A stretch of DNA of 45,516 bases, taken from positions 1 through 45,516 of the IMG/VR virus record IMGVR_UViG_3300020202_000108. One strand, given 5' to 3'. How positions within the stretch are numbered: position 1 is the stretch's first letter; the number at the start of each line of letters is the position of its first letter. The position numbers and the translations under genes were made by a program. The notes beneath the pieces were generated by a model, which was not told the origin of the DNA, did not search any database, and worked only from the letters and a program-made list of their open reading frames with translations. Below, piece after piece: positions 6,028 through 14,256 of this stretch. The DNA is from a virus.

Positions 6028-6525
6028 ATGGCCAAGAAAGCCGCCACCAAAGAACGTTTCGCCAGTCCGGCTGAAGCCCTGTTCGAAACCTGCGTCCGCG
6101 TCGAGCACATGATCTACGTCCCTTCGCTCACGGTGGACGAGGAGTCCTATTGCGACACCTTCTGCGAAGAGTTCGTTGAGGGCCTGCCCGAGCGCAAGGA
6201 CGCGCCGATCTACCGGCAACTGCCGAAGCTGAAGCGCTTTGCGGAAGCCGACGAGGGGCCGGAACCCTGGATGGTCGCCGATGTTCTACGCGGCCTCCCA
6301 GGCTTCATCGTGCAGGCGGCGGCGCCATGCCGCTCCTACCTCAAAGACGGTAGTAACGGCTGGACGTGGAGTTGGGGCAACTACTGGACGGAATGGCTCT
6401 ACGCTCCGACTGAGGCGGACATCGCGACCCGCTGCGTCGAATGGGCGGAATGGCGCGCTGAGCAAGATCGCGCCGCCTCCCTGAAGGCCGAAAAGTCCTC
6501 CCCCCCTCTCCATGGGGAGGGGTGA
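6028..6525 (+). CDS. Hypothetical protein, 165 aa
   Basis: Start ATG 6028 is seven bases after GAGG; ATG 6022, overlapping the previous stop, is the alternative. The N-terminal third has scattered Cys (FETCVRVEHMIY, then CDTFCEEFVEG), and the C-terminal part is Trp/Tyr-rich (WTWSWGNYWTEWLYAPTEAD). Function not recognised. Confidence 0.7.
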   Translation: MAKKAATKERFASPAEALFETCVRVEHMIYVPSLTVDEESYCDTFCEEFVEGLPERKDAPIYRQLPKLKRFAEADEGPEPWMVADVLRGLPGFIVQAAAPCRSYLKDGSNGWTWSWGNYWTEWLYAPTEADIATRCVEWAEWRAEQDRAASLKAEKSSPPLHGEG

Positions 6526-6887
6526 TCGTGGGGGGAGAACGCAAACTGTCGCCATGGCCGGAAGCCGCTGAGGACGAGGTTCACCGCCTCACTGTGGCCC
6601 TGGCGGACGCGAACCGCGAGATCAAGCGGCTCAGCGCGCATGACGACTGGCGCCGGATCGCTCAGGGCTTCACGCCCGGCGGCTCCGAATATCAGACGCC
6701 GGCCGAGGTCGAGCGGTTCATGCGCCATTTCCGTGAGAGCGCGCATCGGGCGAAAGTCGACCGGGAGCTGGCCCGCCGGGCGATCCGAGACTGGATCGAA
6801 TATCTGGACGTCGATAGCCCCGGAGACGTGGCTGACGAGGAGCGAATCCTTGCCGCCATGCGCGCCGCCCTCAAGCAGGAGGGCTAG
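6522..6887 (+). CDS. Hypothetical protein, 121 aa
   Basis: GTG 6522 overlaps the preceding TGA; GTG 6528 is an alternative. It has a short coiled coil (EDEVHRLTVALADANREIKR) and a helical C-terminal domain (ELARRAIRDWIEYLDVDSPG). Not recognised. It is four bases from the next gene and clearly in the same transcript. Confidence 0.7.
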   Translation: MIVGGERKLSPWPEAAEDEVHRLTVALADANREIKRLSAHDDWRRIAQGFTPGGSEYQTPAEVERFMRHFRESAHRAKVDRELARRAIRDWIEYLDVDSPGDVADEERILAAMRAALKQEG

Positions 6888-6890
6888 GGA

Positions 6891-7160
6891 ATGGCTGGGA
6901 AGCATACGCTCCGCCTTACGGACGACGAGCTGGCGACTGTCAAGGGCGGGGTCGGCGAGTTGCGCCGACAGGTCTTCGAAGGCTGGAAGGCCGCGCCGCT
7001 CGAAAGCGATGAGCGCCAGTTCTACCGCCGTCGGATGGATGAGTTCGACGCCCTCCTTGAGAAGATCGAGGGCGCTTTCATCGCTGACACGTCCCAAGAC
7101 GCCGAACCCGACGAAGAGGACGAAGCCGACCCCCGCCCCTCTACGGATGGGGGGGAGTGA
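6891..7160 (+). CDS. Hypothetical protein, 89 aa
   Basis: It starts at ATG 6891 and has a compact helical body (LRLTDDELATVKGGVGELRR, then RRRMDEFDALLEKIEGAF) followed by a strongly acidic tail with DEEDEADPRP. Acidic tails of this kind occur in DNA-mimic and host-inhibitor proteins, but composition alone is no evidence of that. The TGA overlaps the next ATG (TGATG). Confidence 0.7.
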   Translation: MAGKHTLRLTDDELATVKGGVGELRRQVFEGWKAAPLESDERQFYRRRMDEFDALLEKIEGAFIADTSQDAEPDEEDEADPRPSTDGGE

Positions 7161-7402
7161 TGGGGAAGGTCCTTCCGCTCCGCCCGAAGGCTGAGCCCGA
7201 GCGCGCACCGCCTGAAGCTCCCCTCGCCTACGTCTCTCCCCCGGCGAACGCAAAGGCCGCGTGGGACAGCCTCAAGACGAGCCTGGCGCAGGTGAACGGC
7301 GCCCTGTCGGGAAGCTTCACCACAGCCGGACGGCTTCATGAAGCCCAGGCCCACCTCGCCCGCATCGAGACCGAGGCCGCCAAGATCAGGGGGATGCTGT
7401 GA
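7160..7402 (+). CDS. Hypothetical protein, 80 aa
   Basis: ATG 7160 overlaps the previous stop; GTG 7157 is also in frame. A Pro-rich N-terminus is followed by helices (AWDSLKTSLAQVNGALSG, then LHEAQAHLARIETEAAKIRG). Not recognised. The TGA overlaps the GTG of the next gene. Confidence 0.65.
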   Translation: MGKVLPLRPKAEPERAPPEAPLAYVSPPANAKAAWDSLKTSLAQVNGALSGSFTTAGRLHEAQAHLARIETEAAKIRGML

Positions 7403-7635
7403 CCGAGGAAGAAGCGAAGTCTGTCCGCACGGGCGACGTTGTCCAAGCTGAGCCTGGGGGCAACTGGAACGCCTGCCTAGTGATCGTCACTGAGGTGAGG
7501 TCATGGGGCGTTCAAGGCTTCACGCCGATCCCACCGGATGGGGGCCAAGCGTACATCCGACTGACATGGGACCAGATCGAGGCGACGGGCGGGAGGGCCG
7601 TCTTCATGCCTGCGCATGAGGGCCAAGATCAATGA
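7399..7635 (+). CDS. Hypothetical beta-rich protein, 78 aa
   Basis: GTG 7399 overlaps the preceding stop. The sequence looks like a small beta barrel (VRTGDVVQAEPGGNWNACLV, then GGQAYIRLTWDQIEATGG). No catalytic residues are apparent. The family is not identified. Confidence 0.65.
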   Translation: MTEEEAKSVRTGDVVQAEPGGNWNACLVIVTEVRSWGVQGFTPIPPDGGQAYIRLTWDQIEATGGRAVFMPAHEGQDQ

Positions 7636-7738
7636 TCCGCCATTCACCAACTGGATCGCCTCCCTTCCTGCCTCTCCTTGGATTTGCATGGGGATGATGG
7701 GGCTTTGCTTCGCCTGTTACCTGGGGAGCTTCCTCTAA
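7616..7738 (+). CDS. Tiny membrane protein, 40 aa
   Basis: ATG 7616 lies inside the end of the previous gene, and its TAA overlaps the next ATG (TAATG), a coupling signature. The C-terminal half is hydrophobic (WICMGMMGLCFACYLGSFL), predicting one membrane segment, after a short polar N-terminus (MRAKINDPPFTNW). It fills an otherwise empty 100-bp gap in a gap-free operon. No Shine-Dalgarno was seen. Confidence 0.5.
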   Translation: MRAKINDPPFTNWIASLPASPWICMGMMGLCFACYLGSFL

Positions 7739-7953
7739 TGGCTGACGATCATTCCTTCGAGATCGAGCCCCGGACGTTCATCGAGGTTGGCGATCCTCCG
7801 ATCTTCACCGCGTCGAACGGCAAACTCTGGCGCCGCGGCGTCTACCTCGACCGGGAAATGGCCGAACGCCTGATCCCGCTGTTCGAAGAGCGCGCCGACA
7901 TGCGCGACCTGGCTGAACAGCTCCGATCCGCAATCCGTGAGCTGGCCCGATGA
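7738..7953 (+). CDS. Hypothetical protein, 71 aa
   Basis: ATG 7738 is coupled to the preceding TAA. A beta-like N-terminus (FEIEPRTFIEVGDPPIFTAS) leads to helices (DREMAERLIPLFEERADMRD). Not recognised. The stop overlaps the start of the HNH endonuclease gene (ATGA). Confidence 0.65.
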   Translation: MADDHSFEIEPRTFIEVGDPPIFTASNGKLWRRGVYLDREMAERLIPLFEERADMRDLAEQLRSAIRELAR

Positions 7954-8423
7954 ACGACATGTTCGAACGCCTCGCCATGTTCGAAGCGAAGGTTGAGCCC
8001 GACCTGAACTCCGGCTGCCACCTGTGGTCGGGCTCTCAGAACAGGCAGGGCTACGGCAACTTCTGGCACGACGGCAAGTGCTGGAAAGCCCACCGCTTCG
8101 CGCACGTCGTCTGGAACGGGCCAATCCCCGACGGCTACGACGTCATGCACCTGTGCGACACACCCTCCTGTGTGAATCCGGCTCACCTTCGCGCCGCCAC
8201 GACTGCCGAGAACATCCGCGACATGTGGGCGAAGGGCCGCGGTCCAAACCGCACGGGACAGGGAAACGGGCGGGCCAAGCTTACGCCCTTCGGGGTCGCC
8301 TACATCCGAGAAATGGCCGCGCTCGATTTCTCGACCGCCACGATTGCCAAGAAGTTCGAAATCAACCCCGCCACCGTTCGCCGCATCGTTCGCGGCGACT
8401 ACGGCGGATGGAGGCAAGCATGA
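7950..8423 (+). CDS. HNH homing-type endonuclease with C-terminal HTH
   Basis: A 157-aa protein of the HNH_3-like family: CHLWSGSQNRQGYGNF near residues 23-38, AHRFAHVVWNGPIPDGYDVM near 48-67, then HLCDTPSCVNPAHLRAAT near 68-85, which supplies the conserved His/Asn/His zinc-finger nuclease residues. The C-terminal segment (ATIAKKFEINPATVRRIVRG) is a DNA-binding HTH as in many free-standing homing endonucleases. It sits just upstream of the Rad52/SSB pair and overlaps it by ATGA. It may be a mobile intruder rather than a phage core gene. Confidence 0.88.
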   Translation: MNDMFERLAMFEAKVEPDLNSGCHLWSGSQNRQGYGNFWHDGKCWKAHRFAHVVWNGPIPDGYDVMHLCDTPSCVNPAHLRAATTAENIRDMWAKGRGPNRTGQGNGRAKLTPFGVAYIREMAALDFSTATIAKKFEINPATVRRIVRGDYGGWRQA

Positions 8424-9160
8424 CCTTCAGTCCAGAGCAGACCAAGGCGCTTCAGGCGCCGCTCGACGCCAAGCGGGTCGCCACTCGCAGCCAGTCGGGC
8501 CGGGAACTGTCGTACATCGAGGGGTGGTGGGCCATTTCCGAGGCCAACCGCATCTTCGGCTTCGACGGCTGGAACCGCGAGACGATTGACCTTCGACCCG
8601 TCGCCGACCCCCGCGAAGTCGATGGCAAGTGGCGCGTCGCCTACCTCGCCAAGGTGCGGATCACCGTTCGCGAGCGTGACGGCGTGATCGTGCGGGAGGG
8701 CTGCGGCTACGGGTCCGGCATCGACCGCGACCTGGGGACCGCCCACGAGAGCGCGCTCAAGGAGGCGGAGACGGACGCGATGAAGCGCGGCCTCATGACC
8801 TTCGGCAACCCGTTCGGCTTGGCCCTCTACGACAAGACGCAGGCGAACGTCTCGACGGTTCCTGCGCCCCCGCCTCGCAACGGCAACGGCCCGGCGCCCG
8901 AAGGCCACGACTTCTGGGGCTGTGATGGCCCCGGCATGACGGCTCATGCCGCCAAGGTCGCCAAGATGGACGTGCGGCACGAGGACATGCGGGCTGAGAT
9001 CGGCCGGCTCTCCAGCGGCGCCGAGTGGCGGGCCTGGTGCAAAGCCAACGCCGAAGAGATCGCCAAGATGCCGAAGGCTTGGCGCGTGGTCCTGCGGCAG
9101 GAAGCCGAGGAGCAAGCAAGGGAACTCGGCATCGACCTCAATCAAAGAAGGGCAGCCTAA
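8420..9160 (+). CDS. Rad52-family single-strand annealing protein (phage recombinase)
   Basis: A 246-aa protein whose first 140 residues match the Rad52/22 core: SYIEGWWAISEANRIFGFDG near residues 30-49, a beta sheet (KVRITVRERDGVIVREGCGYG), then AHESALKEAETDAMKRGLMTFGNPFG in two adjoining parts near 113-138. A Pro/Gly linker and a helical C-terminus follow. Such proteins anneal complementary single strands and give phages RecA-independent recombination. SSB follows one base later, the usual pairing. No partner exonuclease of the Exo/RecE type is recognisable. Confidence 0.9.
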   Translation: MTFSPEQTKALQAPLDAKRVATRSQSGRELSYIEGWWAISEANRIFGFDGWNRETIDLRPVADPREVDGKWRVAYLAKVRITVRERDGVIVREGCGYGSGIDRDLGTAHESALKEAETDAMKRGLMTFGNPFGLALYDKTQANVSTVPAPPPRNGNGPAPEGHDFWGCDGPGMTAHAAKVAKMDVRHEDMRAEIGRLSSGAEWRAWCKANAEEIAKMPKAWRVVLRQEAEEQARELGIDLNQRRAA

Positions 9161-9607
9161 ATGGCCGGCAGCGTCAACAAAGTCATCCTCGTCGGCTCGC
9201 TCGGCCGCGACCCTGAAATCCGCACGCTCAACAGCGGCGACCGCGTCTGCAACCTGCGCCTCGCCACTTCCGAAAGCTGGAAGGACAAAGGGTCCGGCGA
9301 GCGCAAGGAAAAGACCGAATGGCATCAGGTGGTGATCTTCAACGACGGGCTCGTGAAGATCGCGGAACAATACCTGCGCAAGGGCTCCAAGGTCTATCTG
9401 GAGGGCTCCCTTCAGACCCGCAAATGGACAGACCAAGCGGGCGCGGAGAAGTACAGCACCGAGATCGTCCTACAGAAGTTCCGTGGCGAACTGACGCTCC
9501 TGGACGCCCGCGAGCGTAGCGACGCCGAAGAGCCCGCGTCCCAGCGCATGTCCCGTGAGGGCCATGGCGGCTACCGGGACGACGATCCGAACTCGATCCC
9601 CTTTTAG
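9161..9607 (+). CDS. ssb: Single-stranded DNA-binding protein
   Basis: A 148-aa SSB with a complete OB-fold: [20 protein letters not shown] at the N-terminus, [23 protein letters not shown], then [15 protein letters not shown]. It ends in the acidic tip DDDPNSIPF that recruits replication and repair proteins, so it should be able to engage host partners. Directly downstream of the Rad52-type gene, it probably supports annealing and replication. Confidence 0.95.
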   Translation: MAGSVNKVILVGSLGRDPEIRTLNSGDRVCNLRLATSESWKDKGSGERKEKTEWHQVVIFNDGLVKIAEQYLRKGSKVYLEGSLQTRKWTDQAGAEKYSTEIVLQKFRGELTLLDARERSDAEEPASQRMSREGHGGYRDDDPNSIPF

Positions 9608-9625
9608 GCAAGGAGGGCGCCCGGC

Positions 9626-9985
9626 GTGCCGAACAAGCCGCCGGGCGATTGCCACATGCTGCACATATCCGACGAGACGTGGACGAAGGCGATGGAAGTC
9701 CTGGCGAGCAAGCGCCATGCGACCGCCAAGCTGGCCTTCGAAAGCCTCACCCGCCAGCGCAAGGCGTTGATGGCCCGCCTTGAGCGGGAGTCGAACGCCA
9801 AGACCCAGCGCGAGCGGGAGACCTACGCCCTTTGCCACCCGCACATGGAGGCGTTGGACAGCCTGCTGAGCGCGGCGGAGGCCGAATACTACGAGGCCCG
9901 CGACGAACGGGACAGCGCCCAGACCATCATCAACACCTGGCAGACGCTGCGAGCCGACGCCCGAGCCGTGGAGCGGATGCGGTGA
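9626..9985 (+). CDS. Hypothetical coiled-coil protein, 119 aa
   Basis: GTG 9626 has AAGGAGGG eight bases upstream. The protein is almost entirely charged helix (SLTRQRKALMARLERESNAK, then LLSAAEAEYYEARDERDSAQ). It could be a dimerising accessory factor for the recombination genes it follows, but no family is recognised. The stop overlaps the next start (GTGA). Confidence 0.65.
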   Translation: MPNKPPGDCHMLHISDETWTKAMEVLASKRHATAKLAFESLTRQRKALMARLERESNAKTQRERETYALCHPHMEALDSLLSAAEAEYYEARDERDSAQTIINTWQTLRADARAVERMR

Positions 9986-10317
9986 GCGTGGATATCAGCA
10001 AGATAAAGCCGGGCGATGAAGTGACGGTGCTGTTCACTGCTGGCGAGCCCTACCGTCAGCCGTTCATTGATCGCCAGGACCTCACCGTGACGTTCGGCGA
10101 AGGCTTGAACAAGGTGACGTTCTGCGTCCCCGCCTCCCTTGTCGTCTCCCACACGCCCCGCGCCCTGAAGGTCGGGGACGTCGTCCGTGTTCCTGCGCAT
10201 AGCGATAGCGTGACGGGCGAAGTTCTCGCGGTGGACGGGCAAGAGTGCTGGGTCCGCTGGAGAAATGGCCGGCGCTCGACGTGGGGTGTGGACGTTGTTG
10301 AGCGGGTGCAATCTTGA
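9982..10317 (+). CDS. Hypothetical protein with two beta-barrel-like halves, 111 aa
   Basis: Each half begins with a KPGDEVTV / KVGDVVRV turn typical of SH3-like or KOW-like barrels: DISKIKPGDEVTVLFTAGEP at the N-terminus, and ALKVGDVVRVPAHSDSVTGE with WVRWRNGRRS later. That suggests nucleic-acid or protein binding, without catalytic residues. GTG 9982 overlaps the previous stop. Confidence 0.6.
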   Translation: MSVDISKIKPGDEVTVLFTAGEPYRQPFIDRQDLTVTFGEGLNKVTFCVPASLVVSHTPRALKVGDVVRVPAHSDSVTGEVLAVDGQECWVRWRNGRRSTWGVDVVERVQS

Positions 10318-10733
10318 CCCCCTCCACTATCTCCAACTCCCCCCGAGAGAAGGTTGTCCCTGAGGAGCGGAAGAAGCTTTCCAGGCGAGCCGTCCCCGAA
10401 TGGATCGGCGCCCATCCGGATGTAGCCATCCCGCGCAAGGTGAAGGCCCGCATCTGGGCTAGGTGCGATGGTCGCTGCGCCCTGTCAGGCCGGAAGATCC
10501 AGCCCGGCGACGCCTACGACTTCGACCACATCACCGCCCTGGCGAATGGGGGCGAGCATCGGGAATCCAACCTGCAGCTCGTCTGCCGGGAAGCCCACAA
10601 GGCCAAGACCCAAGCCGACCGGGCCGAACAGGCAAAGACCGAGCGTCTGCACGCCAAGCATAACGGCTACTTCCCGAAGTCGCCGACGCCGCTGCGGTCT
10701 CGCAACACCTTCAAGAAGCGGTGGCAGCCATGA
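10314..10733 (+). CDS. HNH endonuclease
   Basis: A 139-aa protein with a classical HNH module at residues 43-100: IWARCDGRCALSGRKIQPGD, then DFDHITALANGGEHRESNLQ and LVCREAHKAKT. The DH, N and H residues are all present. The start appears to be TTG 10314, overlapping the preceding TGA, which is rare but consistent with coupling. It is the second HNH gene bracketing the Rad52/SSB block. It could be a homing nuclease or a recombination/processing nuclease. Confidence 0.85.
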   Translation: MTPSTISNSPREKVVPEERKKLSRRAVPEWIGAHPDVAIPRKVKARIWARCDGRCALSGRKIQPGDAYDFDHITALANGGEHRESNLQLVCREAHKAKTQADRAEQAKTERLHAKHNGYFPKSPTPLRSRNTFKKRWQP

Positions 10734-10912
10734 CGGCCTGTCCGTCCTGCCGTGGAAGCGGCCGACAGATCACCGAGGACAACTTCAGGCCATGCCCGAC
10801 GTGTGGCGGCGAAGGCTCTTTGGAAGCGGCGATCAAGCGCCGGGCGACTGAGGCTTTCGGCATTCCGTTCGACGGCCAGGTCCGCCCTCGGCAAGCCAAG
10901 GGGAGGAAGTGA
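10730..10912 (+). CDS. Small zinc-finger protein (DnaJ-type CxxCxGxG)
   Basis: A 60-aa protein with two CxxCxGxG-like knuckles, CPSCRGSGRQ and CPTCGGEGS, as in the DnaJ cysteine-rich domain, followed by a helix. ATG 10730 overlaps the HNH stop (ATGA). It probably binds one zinc. Function unknown; similar mini-proteins are common in alphaproteobacterial phage operons. Confidence 0.75.
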   Translation: MTACPSCRGSGRQITEDNFRPCPTCGGEGSLEAAIKRRATEAFGIPFDGQVRPRQAKGRK

Positions 10913-11358
10913 TGGATAGGGCTCTATGTGGCGAGCCGTCCTCGGATGCTTCCGAGAGCGCACGTCCAGCCGTGAGCGTCGCTGATGTGCTGAATGCGGC
11001 GGCCGACCTGATCGAGCCGGAAGGGCGGTGGACGCAGGGCACCTGGGCGCGCAGCAGCGTTGGCGACACCGACCCCATCGACGATGCGATCTGCTGGTGC
11101 GCCTACGGAGCAATCTATCAGGTCTGCGGCCGGAAATGGACCCCGGAGGCCAATGCAGGGATGCGCCTGCTCTGCGGCGTCCTTCGTCTTGGCGCGACCG
11201 ACCCCATGGGCAGCATCGGCCTCTGGAACGACAAGGAGGGTCGCACCCAAGCTGAAGTCGTCGCCGCACTTCGCGAAGCCGCGCGGCCAGCGGCTGGGCA
11301 ATCCCCCTCCGGAAAGACCGAGGACGGCACGCGAACCCAAGGCGATTCCAATGCCTAA
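10912..11358 (+). CDS. DUF6197-like protein, 148 aa
   Basis: The signature ADLIEPEGRWTQGTWARSS followed by CWCAYGAIYQVCG and later MGSIGLWNDKEGRT matches what I know of the DUF6197 family, small proteins of unknown function found in phages and bacteria. ATG 10912 overlaps the preceding TGA; GTG 10909 is an alternative. The last 25 residues are low complexity and overlap the next gene by 8 bp. Confidence 0.65.
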   Translation: MDRALCGEPSSDASESARPAVSVADVLNAAADLIEPEGRWTQGTWARSSVGDTDPIDDAICWCAYGAIYQVCGRKWTPEANAGMRLLCGVLRLGATDPMGSIGLWNDKEGRTQAEVVAALREAARPAAGQSPSGKTEDGTRTQGDSNA

Positions 11359-11842
11359 CCCCGACATCAAGGCCCTTATCCAGCGGATTGAAAGGGAGGG
11401 GGCGAGCAGGGAGAATGAGTGCTCCCTGGCTGTCACCGCCGATGGCTTTTTCGTCTCTGGCGAAGATGGGTGGGGGCGGCCGAAATACGCCCGGCGCGAC
11501 CCAGAGACCGGCGGCGTGATCGAACCCGGCCAGGCGCACGACATGCTCGTGCCCCGCTACCTCCACTCGCTCGACGCCGCCCTAGCATTCGTTGAGCGGG
11601 CCGCTCCGAACCTGTCCGTTGAGAACCTCGGTGAAATGTCGCCGGACTGCGGACCGCTCGCTGGTCACTGGTTGGCCCAGCTTCGGCCGCGCGTGCCCAG
11701 GCCGCGCATGACCGGCGCCATTACCCCGGAGAACCTCCTGTCCGTGCTCGACGGGTTCGAGCCCGTCAGCGCGCCCACACCCGCCCTCGCCCTGATCCTC
11801 GCCACTCTCCACGCCCTGGCTGCGGAGGCCCACCCCTCATGA
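11351..11842 (+). CDS. Hypothetical protein, 163 aa, possible phage ABA-sandwich fold
   Basis: ATG 11351 lies 8 bp before the previous stop. The segment VPRYLHSLDAALAFVERAAP followed by a GHWLAQL-type strand resembles phage proteins with an ABA-sandwich domain, a weak resemblance only. The C-terminal 50 residues (ENLLSVLDGFEPVSAPTPAL) are helical. The function is unknown. Confidence 0.6.
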   Translation: MPNPDIKALIQRIEREGASRENECSLAVTADGFFVSGEDGWGRPKYARRDPETGGVIEPGQAHDMLVPRYLHSLDAALAFVERAAPNLSVENLGEMSPDCGPLAGHWLAQLRPRVPRPRMTGAITPENLLSVLDGFEPVSAPTPALALILATLHALAAEAHPS

Positions 11843-12489
11843 CCACTTCAACAGAAGCCATGCGCAATGCCGTGAAGGCGATGAAGGCGCTGCTCAGTAT
11901 CGCAGAATCGGATGCGGCTTTCCAAGGCGCGCACCCTGCGCGTGATGCGGCGATCTACCGTGGGCAGCAATCTGTCGAGGCCCTTACCAAGGCGCTGGAG
12001 GAGGGGGAGAAGCCGCAGCGCATCCCCGTTGTCGCGACCTATGGCGAAGTCAGCAACGCGGCCATCAAGTGGTGCGGCGAGAAGGACCGCGAGACCTTCA
12101 GCAGCGACATCCAATATTTCCACAACAACTGGCCGTCGCTGCCCGGCCTATTCGCCTACGTCCAAGCCGAGATCGAGAAGCGGCCCGAGTTTGCCCTCCC
12201 CACCTCCCCAGCCGTAGGGGCGGGGTGGAGGCCGATGGAGACGGCGCCGCGACCGAAGGAGTGGGAACCTCAAGCTCCTGTCCTGCTGGCTTGGACTAGG
12301 CGCGACGGCCCGGCTTGCGTCGGCGAGGCGTACTGGCACCCGACGGACCCGGTTGACGGTGGCTGGTGGTGGGCGAACACCGGCCCCGGCGACTATCACG
12401 CTGACTGCATCGCCAACTGCATCACCGGCCACATCGTTGGCTGGCAGCCCCTCCCCGCCCCTCCCCCCAAGACAGAGGGAGGCAGGTAA
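11839..12489 (+). CDS. DUF551-like protein with helical N-domain, 216 aa
   Basis: Residues 1-120 are helical and not recognised. Residues 130-210 carry the DUF551-type pattern: WRPMETAPR, a VLLAW strand, GEAYWHPTD, WWWANTGPGDYHAD and GWQPLPAPP. Such domains are widespread in phages with no known activity. A second gene in the same operon (17433) has the same WQPMSTAPRDG motif. Confidence 0.7.
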   Translation: MTTSTEAMRNAVKAMKALLSIAESDAAFQGAHPARDAAIYRGQQSVEALTKALEEGEKPQRIPVVATYGEVSNAAIKWCGEKDRETFSSDIQYFHNNWPSLPGLFAYVQAEIEKRPEFALPTSPAVGAGWRPMETAPRPKEWEPQAPVLLAWTRRDGPACVGEAYWHPTDPVDGGWWWANTGPGDYHADCIANCITGHIVGWQPLPAPPPKTEGGR

Positions 12490-12741
12490 ATGTCGGACCG
12501 CAAGGAAACGATGACGCTCAACCTGTCGCCCGTCGAGATGCGGGCGGTAGAGGGAATGGCGGCCGACGCCGAGCTTTCGAAAACGGCTCTCATTCGTCAG
12601 GCCCTACGCGTCTACCAGCTCGTCACCAGCCGGATCAAAGCAGGCGAGACCCTGACGTTCAGTGGCGACAAGGAACGCGTCGCCCTGTTCGTCGGTCCCG
12701 GCTTCAACGCCCTCCAACCCCCTTCAGGAAAGGCCGGCTAG
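12490..12741 (+). CDS. Ribbon-helix-helix (CopG-like) DNA-binding protein, 83 aa
   Basis: MTLNLSPVEMRAVEGMAADA followed by ELSKTALIRQALRVYQLV is a typical beta-strand plus two-helix RHH domain; the C-terminus is a short beta-rich tail. It likely binds DNA as a dimer and may regulate within the right operon. It is directly followed by a zinc-ribbon gene with no gap. Confidence 0.75.
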   Translation: MSDRKETMTLNLSPVEMRAVEGMAADAELSKTALIRQALRVYQLVTSRIKAGETLTFSGDKERVALFVGPGFNALQPPSGKAG

Positions 12742-12936
12742 ATGGCCAAGGTCGTCGGGCGCGATGAAGGCGCCGTGAAGCACATCACCTGCCGAGAGTG
12801 CGCCAGTCGCCTCGAATACACGCCCGGCGAGGTTCGCACCCTTTGGAGCGGCAAGGACTACAGCGGGGGCTCTGACGGAGCCAAGGGCTTCGACTGCCCG
12901 AACTGCGGCAAGCAAGTCATCACGGAGCGCTGGTAA
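12742..12936 (+). CDS. Zinc-ribbon protein, 64 aa
   Basis: CRECASRLEYTP near residue 17 and CPNCGKQVI near residue 53 form two CxxC pairs with a spacing suited to a zinc ribbon. It may be nucleic-acid or protein binding; no enzyme motif. It starts one base after the RHH gene stop. Confidence 0.75.
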   Translation: MAKVVGRDEGAVKHITCRECASRLEYTPGEVRTLWSGKDYSGGSDGAKGFDCPNCGKQVITERW

Positions 12937-12939
12937 GCC

Positions 12940-13902
12940 ATGACCTCCCCCTCCCTTACGCTGAGAGAGCAGATCGAGCAGGCGGTTCGAGCGGCCGTGA
13001 CACGCAGTCTGGCGGCCGAGTTAAATCCAGTGTTGGGACAAAAGCTGGAATACCGGCAGGCTGAGCGCAAGGCCGCACGGGAGGAAGCCACAGCTTCAAT
13101 CCTCGCCCTCATCTCTCCCCCTGAAGGGGTAGGGTCGCTGATCGAGAACATTCGGGCGTATGCGGCCGATGATCCTTCTCCGGCACGAGCAAGCGACCTC
13201 ACCAAAGCCGCCGACGCCCTTCAGCGCGCCTACGCAGGGGGCGGGGAGCAGGCGGCGAGGTTTGCCTCGGGCCTGGACGAGCAAGACCTCATCCACATCA
13301 GGACCGAAGCCGGACGCGAGGTCGAGGGGGCCGCCAGCCAGAAGGCTCCGGTCTACAAGGGCGCGCTCCGGCGGCTGCTGGTGGCCTACGACTACATGGC
13401 CGCAAGGTCCGTCCCCAGCGGGTCGGAGGGGGTGGAGACGCACGCCGAGCGCCAGTTGAAGGTTGGGCTGGCAGCGAGAGCAATCCACGGAGAGGCGGGG
13501 TGTCCGTCCGCGAAGGAGTGGGCGCAGGCGTCGCGGGTGGTCGAAGCCCTCTCCCGCCCCGTAGGAGGGGGGATTCAGGGTTCCTACGGAGCCAGTAAAG
13601 CGACGCAGCCCGAGAGCTGCGTCCCGCCATCCGCGGCGCCTTCTGGGCCTGACATGCGGAAGGTCGTCGAAGCGCTCGGCTTCGAACCGGACAACCACCA
13701 CAACGCCGCGAAGTGCCCGTACTGCAATCCCGAAGGCTTCGTGCTGGTTCCGAGGGAGCCGACGGAGGCTATGCTCGCAGTCGATTGCGTCGAGTACACC
13801 ACGCCGGTCGGCGACGCACTGGTTACGACAGACCCGGCCCTAAATGCCGGTATCTACCGCGCCATGATCGCCGCCGCCCCTCCTGCTGGGGAGGGGAAGT
13901 AG
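12940..13902 (+). CDS. Hypothetical protein, 320 aa, with C-terminal EPTEAM motif
   Basis: Residues 1-60 are charged helix (LREQIEQAVRAAVTRSLAAE); the middle is low complexity. The C-terminus has CPYCNPEGFVLVPREPTEAM and IYRAMIAAAP, a pattern repeatedly seen in small phage proteins and echoed in the gene at 17729. It could be a fusion of several small modules. A CxxC pair near residue 265 may bind zinc. The function is unknown. Confidence 0.65.
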   Translation: MTSPSLTLREQIEQAVRAAVTRSLAAELNPVLGQKLEYRQAERKAAREEATASILALISPPEGVGSLIENIRAYAADDPSPARASDLTKAADALQRAYAGGGEQAARFASGLDEQDLIHIRTEAGREVEGAASQKAPVYKGALRRLLVAYDYMAARSVPSGSEGVETHAERQLKVGLAARAIHGEAGCPSAKEWAQASRVVEALSRPVGGGIQGSYGASKATQPESCVPPSAAPSGPDMRKVVEALGFEPDNHHNAAKCPYCNPEGFVLVPREPTEAMLAVDCVEYTTPVGDALVTTDPALNAGIYRAMIAAAPPAGEGK

Positions 13903-14256
13903 ATGGCGCGACGCCGCGACGGTCTTTACGCGCCGTTTCCTCTGGAGCCTAGCGACAGCCAGTTCCTGAGCGCGTGGCTCTGGCGGCGGCAGAGGGACGG
14001 GGGCATCGGCTTCACGCTGTCGCCTTGGCCAGCGCACTACGCGCGCCACACCGACACGCTCGTCAGCAACAGCGTGTACGGCAGCGTCCGCGAAGCAACT
14101 GCGGCGGCCGTCGGGAAGGCCCGTGAAAGGCCCACGCCAGACGGGGGGCAAGCCGGTCAGTTGATTCCGGGAAGCTCAGCAACGGGCGATAGCCCGGCGG
14201 GCGACCAGACCCAAAATCTCGCCCCCAACCCCCAGAAGAAGGAGGGCGCGGAGTGA
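13903..14256 (+). CDS. Hypothetical protein, 117 aa
   Basis: The first 70 residues look folded (FPLEPSDSQFLSAWLWRRQR, then FTLSPWPAHYARHTDTLVSN); the rest is a Gly/Pro/Gln-rich tail. ATG 13903 immediately follows the previous stop. Not recognised. Confidence 0.6.
   Translation: MARRRDGLYAPFPLEPSDSQFLSAWLWRRQRDGGIGFTLSPWPAHYARHTDTLVSNSVYGSVREATAAAVGKARERPTPDGGQAGQLIPGSSATGDSPAGDQTQNLAPNPQKKEGAE

Noticed and set aside
8399-9436. 345-codon open frame on the - strand
   Set aside because: Exact shadow of the Rad52-type and ssb genes, whose motifs are unmistakable.
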